NCBI GenBank assembly: GCA_907163375.1
Contig: CAJQUW010014752.1
Coordinates: 53,477-117,476, forward strand
Reading direction: 5' to 3'
From: Prostheceraeus crozeri
Lineage: Eukaryota > Platyhelminthes > Polycladida > Euryleptidae
DNA length: 64,000 bases
In this document: in pieces, positions 31,930 to 42,089 of the stretch
Position numbering within the stretch: position 1 is the stretch's first letter
How the letters are laid out: each line of letters starts with the position of its first letter
Program-made: the position numbers and the translations under genes
Notes under the pieces: generated by a model
Database searches by the model: none
What the model was told of the DNA's origin: nothing
What the model saw: the letters and a program-made list of their open reading frames with translations, nothing else

Positions 31930-34900
31930 TGCTTTTATCAAAATAGTCTCAATAATCAATGAGTATTTCGAAACACCAACGAGTGAAATGATTTCAGGTT
32001 GTAAGGATGTTCATGAGTTATAATTTCAGAAGGGCAAGTGGATAGCATTTTCGATAATATGGTCCTCTACTTTTGGTGGCATTAGCATTAACAATCTCCT
32101 AAATCCTTGATCCCACTAGAGCTTCCTCCGAAGACTGTCACGACCCTCTTCGATGGAGGCGAGAAGATCAGCTCAATTCTTTTCAGAAGACATCTTAATA
32201 CCTACAGTGTGCAGCTTATGAGATCAACATTTGTTTATTGATTTATGAATTACATCTGTGATCACATTACAGTACATGCGTGCAGTAAGTAATTGTCTGG
32301 TTCCGCTCAGATCCATTTTTATGCAATTAATTATAAGCTGTTACCTATTTACCTCTACAATATTAATTTCATGTTAATAGTTACAGCAATTCTCAGCAGG
32401 CTATGCTCAAAACCCCGACCATGTGATCTTCCTGTTATTCTGATATCATTTTAAATACATAATTCACAAATGACATTCATATTCTGAACATGTGAATCTG
32501 TTAATCTAGTGAATCGGGGCGTGATTCTGGAATCGAATGGAATCAAAGAAAACTTACGTAAGCCTACTTTAACTTAGGCCTATCTTTTACTAACCTTCAT
32601 AATTAGCTTTGCTAACTATACTTTTGGCCATTGAGAAAGCTGGCCTACTAATATGCACTTTTAGATGACTTTTGACAGATAAACTTGCATCTTAGCGGCC
32701 ATAAAATACGCTGACAAATTACATTGTGATTTGAGCTAATGATAATATGCACTACTCTTTGTTACTGACCTGTTTCTGCTCACCTTACATCTATGGCGCT
32801 AGTTTATGAGTTTGAAAGTACATTATTTTGGTTTGACTTGCGGATGCCCATGACCTAGTTTTGTCAAAATATGTGACTTGATGATTGATAGGGATGAGGG
32901 GTTCGTAAGCATGGCCTGCAATAAAAGCTTCTTCGCATCTCACTTGACCTCACAATCAAATCGTTCCTGTGCTTGATCCTATCCTCACCGAGTTCTCCTT
33001 CACTTCTACAGTATTTCTCCGAATCACATGAAAGTATATTAAATTAGTTTGTGTAAACCTACATTTGCGCTACCTCGTTATTTTCGTACTTAGAATAGCA
33101 AATTGAAATTTAGAATTCACAGATTTTTGAAATTTTCGTTATAAATCCTCATCAACGATTGCAAAACTGTTTGAATGTACTGAGAAGTTACATGTACTTG
33201 TCAGTGTAAAAGGAAATTGATAAGATTGACTTGTGCTTTGAACACTACTCAAATACATAGGAGATTTTCCATCAGAAGAAACTATTCCGATGCATCTGTG
33301 AAATGATATGCTGACTGTGACTTGACTGCATTGCATTCCTTAGAGTAAGATCTTATTGCGTGATAACATGATGCCTCAAAGACACACAGAGAATTCAAAT
33401 GATATGGAAAACACTGGAAAATAGCTGCTCACATCCACTATTGTTAAATTCTAATTCTATTTTATTAGTTGTAGTATTTAAACAGCTTTTGATTTTCTAA
33501 TGCTATACTCGGTGTGTACGGTATAATGCATGCGCAGATTGTCATAGAATGATGATTATTCTTACAAAATACTGCATTCGCATTGAAATGTATGAAAGCT
33601 CTGGTATTTGAGATAAAACATTTCAGGAGCCGGAGCTCAGAACTTAATCAGGTCTACTTGAACACAATGTTACATGAAAAGCCTGCCTTGCCTTACTGAT
33701 TTTTTGGCGATCGGCATCTTCAACCAGTAAGAATAAAACATGAAAAGGAATTATTTCATTCGAGAGATGAGAGCGAGATGAGGTGTGTCGAACGAAATGA
33801 GGCTACAAATCAAGAAAAAGAGAAAAAAATAGAGCAAATTTTGGTAAGCCGAAACGATTCGATTTTGGCAGAGCAAATTTTCGAATCGGATCTCGAAGCT
33901 TCGAAGGTCGTTATTTACGAATGTCACTTTTTGCAGATGTTTTCACTTTTTTCAGTGACTCGGATGGTCAATTTTTGCAATTAAAAATCATATCATGATT
34001 TACAGCGCATGTAATGTTCATCATAGTAATTCACATTGATGTGCTTATAGGTTTTTATGTAACTCATCATCAAAGTCAATGAATTCTGTGCAATCGTCGT
34101 TATACTATAATAGATGTAGTTGTTCTTGTGATCGTAAGTGGCTTGCCTCATTTCACCGTGCCGATGGTTGTGCTAAGGCATAGGCTTGCTGCCCGAACCG
34201 GTTTCAACTTTGCACGGAATAGAATTCGAAGAAGGTACAGTGAAGAAAATATTTGTAAAGTAACTGCCTTGAAAAATAATTCTGAAGCTACCCAATTCAT
34301 ATAATAAATTGATTTTGTCTTCCTTTAAGTGCGCTTATTTCTAAAATTGCAATATGCACGAAAGCGCAATTTTATGTATCAATCAAGATGATCATCATTA
34401 GAATTTCGGTCAAGTGCCGTAGATTGAATTATGGATGGCCACCACCATCGATTAGTGACGGCTATTGTTCGAAGCCGCGGATCTAGACCACTTTACAATA
34501 CCGCATGTAAGCTATGCACACAGGCCCTACCTCTCTACTACACCGAGAAACCTTGAATAGATCGCCATTAGACAGCCAAATTAGCATATAGTTCATAAAA
34601 TGGACCATCATCGTCTGGCATGACAGAACGTCAAGCACCCTATATGCTTGTAACTGCTAATTATGGCAGCACAAGCAGCAAGCTGTCAGCATACATGTAG
34701 GTACATGCAATTTCCACTAATTACAGTTTTTTCGTTGTGTATAGGCCTACCACAAATGATTTATAGTACACTCATGATTCATGCACGCATTTTGAATAAG
34801 TGGCACTTTACATAATGAATTCTGCTTTGTGTTATGTCCGCCTTATTCCCTTGCTATTATATATCATAATTCATGATATATCATACAATTATGATTAATT

Positions 34901-35040
34901 ATTTATTAATAATATCACCATTAATATATTGTGTTGTACTATCTGTTTTATTACTATTACCTTATCAGCATGCACTGTATTACCCGAACAACAAATAATA
35001 ACATGCTTGTTACTTCATGATCAATAGGCCCTATAATAAA
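31930..35040. other. Gene-free AT-rich DNA
   Basis: Three kilobases without supportable genes. Short frames (for example 33139-33336 minus, 33778-33984 plus) have no domain signature. An AT palindrome ATATCATAATTCATGATAT lies near 34861. Confidence 0.5.
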
Positions 35041-35044
35041 TATA

Positions 35045-35264
35045 TAGTTGCTGAAAAAGTTTTGACCGATAGAAATTTTATGAATTTCAAACTACAGCGC
35101 TAAAGAAGCGAAAAATAGTCGTATCAGATAAATGTGACGTTTTTGGCACTGCATTTATGTACAGCACACTATAGTTATAATGTGAATTTAATTTGTGAAT
35201 CATAGGCTGAAAAACTATTGAGCTAGAGTCAAACTTCTATCAGTCAAAACTTTTTCAGCAACCC
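35045..35264. mobile_element. mariner-type MITE, about 220 bp
   Basis: Inverted ends GTTGCTGAAAAAGTTTTGAC (from 35047) and its complement GTCAAAACTTTTTCAGCAAC (ending at 35262), near-perfect over about 28 bp. No coding capacity. GTTGCTGAAAAAGTTTT-like termini occur in mariner-family elements. The flanking TA is degenerate, so limits are good to a few bases. Confidence 0.7.
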
Positions 35265-35749
35265 TACAGAATAATGATATAGTTTTCTATCTGACGGACT
35301 TGGTGCGTTTGTTAATAGCTAGGCCGACCGGGTAAGTTAACATTTGCTGGAAGTGATGAATCTTGGTTTTTAAATGCGACTATTTAATTATATAAAAAAT
35401 ATTTAATTTATTTTTATTTAGTATTTAATATTATATAAAAATATTTATTTACTATTTGCCAACACGATGTCTGCACAGCACTTAAAAAGGACATGCAGAA
35501 CGAATGCTGAAAAGCTGTACATCTTTCAATGAGTAATGAGCAAATGATGACATGTTTATTATGGCTGAATATGAATACCACAATAGAACAGAGACTGCAA
35601 CAATGAAATCTATAGTAGATCTTTCTCAACATTAAAAATAAAAAGGAAAATTACATTGAATAGGAAAAGACACATTCAGCAATATGGCATGTTAACCAAT
35701 GTGTTCATATTAATCAGGGCTATATGATGCAGTCGAAGCAATCAAAATT
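35265..35749. other. Gene-free AT-rich DNA
   Basis: Nothing annotatable recognised. Confidence 0.4.
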
Positions 35750-36015
35750 TGCTTGATAATCAACGTATTATCCGCTTAATTAAGATTTGTACTACTGTAG
35801 TAAATTTTCATTGTATTTAATGTCTTATAAGCTTCATACTATTTAATTATTTTAATATGCCAAGTCGCTGGCATGGAAACACATAACAATCTGCAAAAAT
35901 TTGTCTTTCTAAAAATTGATCAAACAATTTTTAGTCATCAGGAAAGTAATCTCGACATACTGTAATGCTGACGTTTTTTGAGTTGACACTGCTTGCTTGC
36001 TCTATACTTGCTCTA
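35750..36015. repeat. Dispersed repeat family R2, copy 2
   Basis: Shares ordered sequence blocks with 26085-26360 in the same orientation (TTGATAATCA, TCCGCTTAATTA, GCAAAAATTT, GTAATCTCGACA, GAGTTGACACT). Old, non-coding, family unknown. Confidence 0.5.
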
Positions 36016-37519
36016 TAACCCGAATCACATTGTTAGCCTCATCACATTTCAATCAAGCAATAAAGTTATGCAAAATATAGTGTTAATGTACATAATGAAT
36101 CTAATCCAATATCAATGCATATGCCATCAGAAATACAACTGCATGTGATTTGTTAATATTGGCAAGAGGATAATTATCCAGTTTTTATGATTGCCATTTT
36201 GATAGTTTGACATTCAGTTTGACGGCATTTTAGAAATGCATTCATGATCGGCTATCTTTGATCCTTTGTTTAAGTGACAATTAATCATGGGAAGTCAAAG
36301 AATCCATTTTCACTGTGCGTTGTGTCAATATGCTTTTATTGATAGAAGAGCGTTAATGGATTCTTAAATTCAATGTTTTAATTTATTTATAAATAGAATC
36401 TCATATTACAGCAACACTATTATGAGAAATTTATGACTATTGATTTTTAATTTGAATAGCATTAATTCATGAGCTTTTATCAAAATTCGTTTTTCTTGAT
36501 CGACTTTGACAATAAGAATTGCTTTTGAATGCAATTATATGAAATGAAATTTGATAATGCACTAGACTATCTTAAGTTCAGTTAATCATTGAAATAATTT
36601 ATGCATCGGATGCAAGACCGATATTTTCACTGAAGATTTTTCATAGTTATCTGCAAAATTGAGCAAGACAGAAAACAGTATATGAAAGGCGAAATTAGAT
36701 TCTATGCAGTTTTTCCAAGTCACACCAACGAAAATGCGTGCAACTCCGATTACCCATAATTCTCAAATGAAATCCGCAAAACGCATGCGTTATTCTTCAA
36801 CATCCTATATCACGCGAGACTTTTTGAACGTCTTACACAAAGTGTGTACACGGTCATCTTTATCTATTTTTGTCTATTTATTTTCACAAAATTTATTCAT
36901 CATCAATATCAAAAACTATATATTAATATATGGGATATTTGGTAATATGGAGTATGCAGAATTTGTTCAGTTGACTAGTAATCATGGATGCGTAGTTTCT
37001 TTTTCAATGGCATGGCAAGTTTCAGGCCAAAGAATTTTTTCATTGAATCAATGTTAACATTTTTCCATTCTGTTTCACCTAAGCTCCCACGCGCATTCGT
37101 CCAGTCACAGAGTTTTTAAAATAAAGAATCCTGAAGAAGCGTCAAAATATACGGTAGGTAATCTTCTAGTTCTTGAGGTTGAGTGACAGTCCAACCTTCA
37201 ACTCCTTCAAATGGATTATGTGTGTGAACATTATCCCCAACTTGCAAGAATCTCCAATCATCACTATCTCCATCTTCTGATTCATCTCCATCGTTTTAGT
37301 CTTCACTCTCACTTTCACTGTCATTTGTACTGTCAAAATTGTCATTTGCAGGAGGCTAAGAAATCAAAATTTATATGGCCAAATGTAAGAAACAATCAGG
37401 GGCCAGTAACAAGAACCGCCGTTAAGCTTAACGTTTACTGTTTGCGATATGTTGAACGTTCATTGTAACCTTGCTGTAACTTCGATGTCAAAATGACCAC
37501 CAATATAACACTGTTTCCT
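36016..37519. other. Gene-free DNA left of the Harbinger element
   Basis: The open frame at 36704-37057 (plus) has no recognisable domain. A Leu/His/Ser-rich frame at 37211-37468 reflects a TC-rich stretch. No gene is called. Confidence 0.4.
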
Positions 37520-37522
37520 TAA

Positions 37523-37700
37523 AGCCGGATTCACAATGGCGTGTGTATACACAGTGTATAATATTTATTCCCTTGTGTGTGCACACAGGACCGCTGCAAG
37601 TACACACAAGAGGCTTGTGTATACTCACAGAGGGCAAGAGATTTTATACATAGCGGGGGGTTGTGTGCACTTTCACAGAGTTCAGCAGAATCCAACTTCT
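37523..37700. promoter_or_regulatory. Left subterminal TGTGTRTAC-type motif cluster
   Basis: GTGTGTATACACA, TTGTGTGTGCACACA, GTACACACAAG, CTTGTGTATACTCACAG and TTGTGTGCAC occur within the first 150 bp. Matching motifs crowd the right end (ACACACAAGGTACTGTGTAT, TCTTGTGTGCGTACAC, GTGTGTATACACAC). Such mirrored clusters are plausible binding sites for the element's MADF protein or transposase (inference). Confidence 0.5.
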
Positions 37701-37805
37701 GCAGCGCACACAACGTCCGCAACCAATCAAAATCACTGATTCGGTATTGGGAAGGTGAGAATGACAATATTGACAGTGCAATAGATTCATTCAGTGGATT
37801 AAGTC

Positions 37806-40031
37806 ATGCCGAAATCTCAGACGCCCAAGCAGCTGGAGGTCAGAGAGAGAAAGAAAAGACAATTAGAAGGCGATGAACATTTGATTAATGAGGTGCGCAA
37901 TTATCCTATTTTGTTCGATACAAATCTTGAAGATTACAAAGACATCAGGAAAAAGGGATCTGCATGGACAGCAGTCGTTAAAGAACTCGGGCTCGAGACT
38001 GGTAAGTAAAATCGCTCGTTAATTCACTGTAGTGATCATGTCAATACATGAGCTAGAACCAATTTCAAGCTTTCATCTATGTCGCTGCACATGGGTTTCC
38101 ACCTAATATGTTTTATCACCTAAATGATTTACTAATTGTTCATGTGAGATGCTTATCATTAATTTTATCAGCGACACTTCTCTAATTAGGGTGGACAAGT
38201 GGCTTTAGCGCAAGAGAGTACTAAATTTTCTTTCCATCGGAAGAAAGCAGACATGAAAGTTTAAAAACCATGTGAAGAATTCCAAACCGCTGAATATTTG
38301 CACAGGAAAAATAAAGAAATCAGCAATCATTGTGGGTTGGAAGATAGATGAAGAGTTCCAAAATATTGTCCAAACTAATATGATTATCTGAATCCCAAGA
38401 TCGTCAGGATTCCCAATATGCCTTCAGAAAAACTCTGATAATCAACATTGAATTATCTTGTATTTAAAACATGCAAAACAATGATGATTATTGAAGTAAA
38501 AAAGACAATGCTATAGGTAGTTTATAGCCTAACCCGATTCGGTTATTGTATGTAGGCCTACTTGTATACTTGAATATAAATCCGATTATTTCAAGCATTC
38601 ACTTTATTTCAGACTCCATCGATGATTGCAAAGCAAGGTTTCGATTCTTAAGAGGCGAATACAGCAGAATAAAGAGAGCTCTTAAAACTACAAGTGGAAT
38701 GCCTGCCGCACAGAAGAAGCTGAAAAGTGAGGATTACGTTTACCGACACATGAGTTTCTTGGATGGATGCATACAACCAAGAAAGTAAGCACACTTACAT
38801 GTAGGCCCTATATTTTCTTAAATGTAGTCCTACATGTGGATTACCTAAGGAAAAAGCATCCAGAGATAATTTACATCTAGAACGGCTGCATAATGATGTC
38901 AAAATTGTCAAAATCGTCAAGAAATTGGACGTTCATTTTTTATACCGCTTTTCTTTTTAAGTTATGTCTTTGCATCTGTTTATTGATGTAATCTGAGTTG
39001 AAATACATAAAAGAGTAACACTATATAATTAGCACATGTGCTAATTCTGTAGTGTTGCTCTTTTTGCGATAGTCAATCCTCCCTAGGTTAAATGTATTAA
39101 CCCTATCGGATGGACTTTATCGCACTTTATAAATGTCACTTTAGTAAATTAGGGAAATATTGATTTATAAATGTACAGTATCCTCAGAAAATGTACAACA
39201 TGTAGTTATGAATTCCTCATTCCAATTTTTCAGTACATCATCCAATATCCCCAGCCGATCACAAGCTTCTGAGCAAATGGAGACAGAATCTGAGAATGAA
39301 TCCGACAAGGAAAACTGCGAGACCTCACTTACTGCGAAACCTAAAATTAAGAAACGGAAGGTCGATCGAGTTGATCAACTTTTAGGTACTTGTGAGAATA
39401 TCCTCAGAAGGAATGAAACAGACGAATGCACCCATTTCTCCAACTAGTAAGTGGCCTGGATCCCGATAATGATATTTGTGACAGTTAAATCACTTCCTTA
39501 AACACAAGAAAAAATAAGCATTAATAAAATATGACATTACAAAAATTGGGCCAGTAGGCCTATAAAAATAAACGAGGATAGTTCTGAGTTCATCTGATTG
39601 TTTTTGCCCATTTCATGTTTGAGAACGTACATTAATAAGTGATTACCACATAGCAGAATAACTACTTTTCGATGTAGCATATTTTCATTTCCATTTATCA
39701 TTGGTACGGTATTTTTCTTGATTTTCATTGCAGTGTGTCATCTGCTCTTCGAAGCATGGAACCTCGGACGAAGCAGTTTGCAATATTCAAAATTCAAGAG
39801 CTCGTCTATGCGATACAGCGTGGTGACACCTTGCCGCTCAATCCATGTTCAACTCAGCCCTCAATGAGTCGTCCACCATCCTGGCCCCAACCATCTACTC
39901 CAACTCAAACGTCGTGGCCTCAACCATCTACTCCAACTCAACCGACGTGGCCTCAACCATCTACTCCAACTCAACCGACGTGGCTTCAACCGACTCATTC
40001 AGTTGAACCTAATTATTGTCAACTTGACTGA
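37806..40031 (+). CDS. MADF-BESS accessory protein of the Harbinger element, four exons
   Basis: Exons 37806-38001, 38613-38784, 39234-39446 and 39734-40031. Donors are GTAAGT, GTAAGC and GTAAGT; acceptors are TTTATTTCAG, ATTTTTCAG and CATTGCAG. Coding phase agrees at all three junctions, giving 879 nt and 292 residues. Exon 1 to exon 2 form a MADF (Myb/SANT-like) DNA-binding domain: HLINEVRNYPILFDTNLEDYKD, W-x(2)-V-x(2)-L, then C-x(2)-RF-x-FLRGEYSRI. Exon 3 is acidic then basic (KPKIKKRKVDR), a likely nuclear signal. The exon 3/4 junction encodes a BESS motif (VSSALRSMEPRTKQFAIFKI). The C-terminus has 11-residue repeats WPQPSTPTQ(T/P)(S/T). In Harbinger elements such proteins bind subterminal DNA and carry the transposase into the nucleus (family knowledge). 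Confidence 0.88.
39010..39064. repeat. Perfect-looking hairpin inside intron 2 of the MADF-BESS gene
   Basis: AAAGAGTAACACTA and its complement TAGTGTTGCTCTTT (one mismatch) enclose ATAATTAGCACATGTGCTAATT, itself a palindrome. The whole is a nearly continuous 27-bp stem. It may be a tiny foldback insertion or simply an intronic structure. Confidence 0.6.
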
Positions 40032-40544
40032 CCGTATTCATCTTTCCCACAAACGATTTGTCATTTGTTCAGTATCATGACAGGTTTTAAATACAAATAG
40101 TGACAGGAACATTATTCATTTCTATTGTTGCAAATCGTATGTACAAATGATAGTTTATCATGCATGTACACTGTACAGATGAATTGATATTTTGGCAATC
40201 TGACAGGAAAGCCTTTCAAGGTTCCGCGAAAATTTATTGAAGTAAGACACGTTCTGGAATAATAGGTTGCAAAACTATAGTTAAGATAGGATCTTTTTCG
40301 GGACCGAAATATATTATCATTGAATTGAATGACAATACTTTACAAGCCTGTATAAGAGGTTTTGCAATATCAGAGATTTCAATAAGACAGGTTAGACTGT
40401 ACAGTATACATGTATGTATAATGGAGAGTTATAAGCTAGCTCTCATACGATACAATTGAATGACGATATTTAGAGTAACGCAGACATAACTTCATTTCCT
40501 GAAATTATGTAGGCTGTATTAGAGTAATCAGGATAAAGATATCT
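40032..40544. other. Intergenic interval between the convergent Harbinger genes
   Basis: About 510 bp holding the 3' ends of both genes. No clear canonical AATAAA on either strand; variant signals may be used. Confidence 0.4.
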
Positions 40545-41834
40545 TCAGCTGAGGAACTTATCTTGCCATGGTACTCTGCCAGTCGCACTGCTGAAATATT
40601 TCGCAAACTGCTCACGGATTTGAAAACTTTGTAGATTGTTGTTGTTCGATCCGACACGTCCACAACTGGTTACACCAGACGTAGTAACATTCCGCCACTC
40701 ACCAGGTAAGATAGTTCCAGCAGTGGTCTCAACATCACAAAAATTGCGTGGAACGTACTTAGCATGTGACGGATCACCAGTACTGTCCTCAACACGAAGG
40801 AAGTTATGCAATGCAATAGCTGCATTAATGTATTTCTCACAGTTTTCGATCTTAGCATTCATTGGTCGATGAAAAATTCTCCATCGGGCCACTAAGATCC
40901 CAAAACAATTTTCGATTACCGGTACACGTCGAGCTCTTGACAGACGGTAGTTGTAGATTTGTTCATGGGGAGGTAGCTTTCTAGAGCCTCTTCCAGGATA
41001 GGGTCTCATCAAATATTCTTTGAGTGGGAAAGCTTCATCACCCAAAATCACATAAGGTAGAGAAGTATCCGTACCTGGAATAGTGACCGAGTTAGGCAAG
41101 TTCAGTGTTCCGTCTTCCAAAGATACGAATAAATTTGAATTCTGGAAGACACTTCCGTCACCCTTTCGTCCTGCTGCTCCTATATCCACATAAGTGAATT
41201 TATAGTCAGAATCACACATTGCCAATACCAACAAACTGAAAAAATGTTTGTAATTATAAAACGTCGATGCACTTCGTACGGGACACTGGATTCTGAAGTG
41301 CTTCCCATCCAAACTTCCGACACAGTTAGGAAAGTTCCAACGTGTTCGGTAACCAGCTTCAACGTCGCGCCATTCCTCTTCGGATTCCGGACAACGAATG
41401 TAAGATGGAGATAAAAGTTCCCAGATTACATTACATATTTCACTTAGTAGGTTAGAAATGGTAGACCGGCCACGATGAAACCGAAAGGCAAGTTCCTGCT
41501 GAGAACAACCTCTCGCTAAAAATACCAAAGTAATCGTAAGTCTCTCTTCTGGTGAAACAGGCTCTCTCAGACTGGTTTTGTGTAGTCGATGTTGAATTTT
41601 CGAAAAAAGTAATTCAAATTTTTCGGGAGTCATCCGATGGTATGAGAAGTACATCTCAGGATCGTTAGACTCCAGGTGTGGTATCAGATGAATATACTCG
41701 CTGTGCTGCATTCGAAGTTGGAATGCAGGGCGCGTTGACCATCTACGTTTTCTTTTTCGACGAGTTTTTCTGGCTTCTTTAATAGCTAGAAGGATCACAG
41801 CTACCTTAGCTACTTCCGTCTTCGACGCTGTCAT
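40545..41834 (-). CDS. PIF/Harbinger DDE transposase (DDE_4 type), intact
   Basis: 429 residues, the usual length for the family, from an ATG at 41834. A basic N-terminus (KTRRKRKRRW) precedes the helical domain: YFSYHRMTPEKFELLF, a helix-turn-helix near residues 98-130 (ERLTITLVFLARGCSQQELA, HRGRSTIS). The catalytic residues are visible as D176 (GSLDGKHF), D266 (ILGDEAFPLKEYLM) and E308 (VPVIENCFGIL), followed by ARWRIF and an ALHNFLR helix. Spacing from D266 to E308 is 41 residues. There are no stops, no frameshift and no missing key residue. It is convergent with the MADF-BESS gene. Role: excision and integration of the element at TWA targets. Confidence 0.95.
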   Translation of the reverse strand: MTASKTEVAKVAVILLAIKEARKTRRKRKRRWSTRPAFQLRMQHSEYIHLIPHLESNDPEMYFSYHRMTPEKFELLFSKIQHRLHKTSLREPVSPEERLTITLVFLARGCSQQELAFRFHRGRSTISNLLSEICNVIWELLSPSYIRCPESEEEWRDVEAGYRTRWNFPNCVGSLDGKHFRIQCPVRSASTFYNYKHFFSLLVLAMCDSDYKFTYVDIGAAGRKGDGSVFQNSNLFVSLEDGTLNLPNSVTIPGTDTSLPYVILGDEAFPLKEYLMRPYPGRGSRKLPPHEQIYNYRLSRARRVPVIENCFGILVARWRIFHRPMNAKIENCEKYINAAIALHNFLRVEDSTGDPSHAKYVPRNFCDVETTAGTILPGEWRNVTTSGVTSCGRVGSNNNNLQSFQIREQFAKYFSSATGRVPWQDKFLS

Positions 41835-41939
41835 GATTCATGCAACCCATGCAATCAAAGTGAAAGGATTCCGATGTATCATCTATCCCTCTAAAAACTG
41901 TTCATGTTTTGATTGGTGGCGATCCCTGTGAGTTAACAC

Positions 41940-42086
41940 ACTATTGTGAACCGTTTCACCGTTGCAATTGCTCACAGGATCGAAATTGAAATTACACACA
42001 AGGTACTGTGTATCCACACAATGTCTTGTGTGCGTACACTGTGAGTTGGTAAGTGTGTGTATACACACGCCATTGTGAATCCGGCT
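41940..42086. promoter_or_regulatory. Right subterminal motif cluster and inverted repeat
   Basis: ACACACAAGGTACTGTGT, CACACAATGTCTTGTGTG and GTGTGTATACACACG lie between the transposase start and the right end. They mirror the left cluster and presumably overlap the transposase promoter, since the ATG is only about 250 bp from the terminus. Confidence 0.5.
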
Positions 42087-42089
42087 TAA

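Larger units (their letters stand above)
37523..42086. mobile_element. Complete PIF/Harbinger (ISL2EU-like) transposon, 4564 bp
   Basis: TAA target duplications at 37520-37522 and 42087-42089. Terminal inverted repeats AGCCGGATTCACAATGGCGT from 37523 are mirrored exactly up to 42086 and extend to about 30 bp. It carries two convergent genes: a spliced MADF-BESS gene on the plus strand and a DDE transposase on the minus strand, the standard two-gene layout of Harbinger elements, in which a Myb/MADF-type protein assists the transposase. Neither gene shows a break. It therefore looks autonomous and recent, although activity cannot be shown from one copy. Confidence 0.95.

Noticed and set aside
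36704-37057. 117-residue plus-strand frame
   Set aside because: No recognisable domain; amino-acid composition is that of translated AT-rich DNA.
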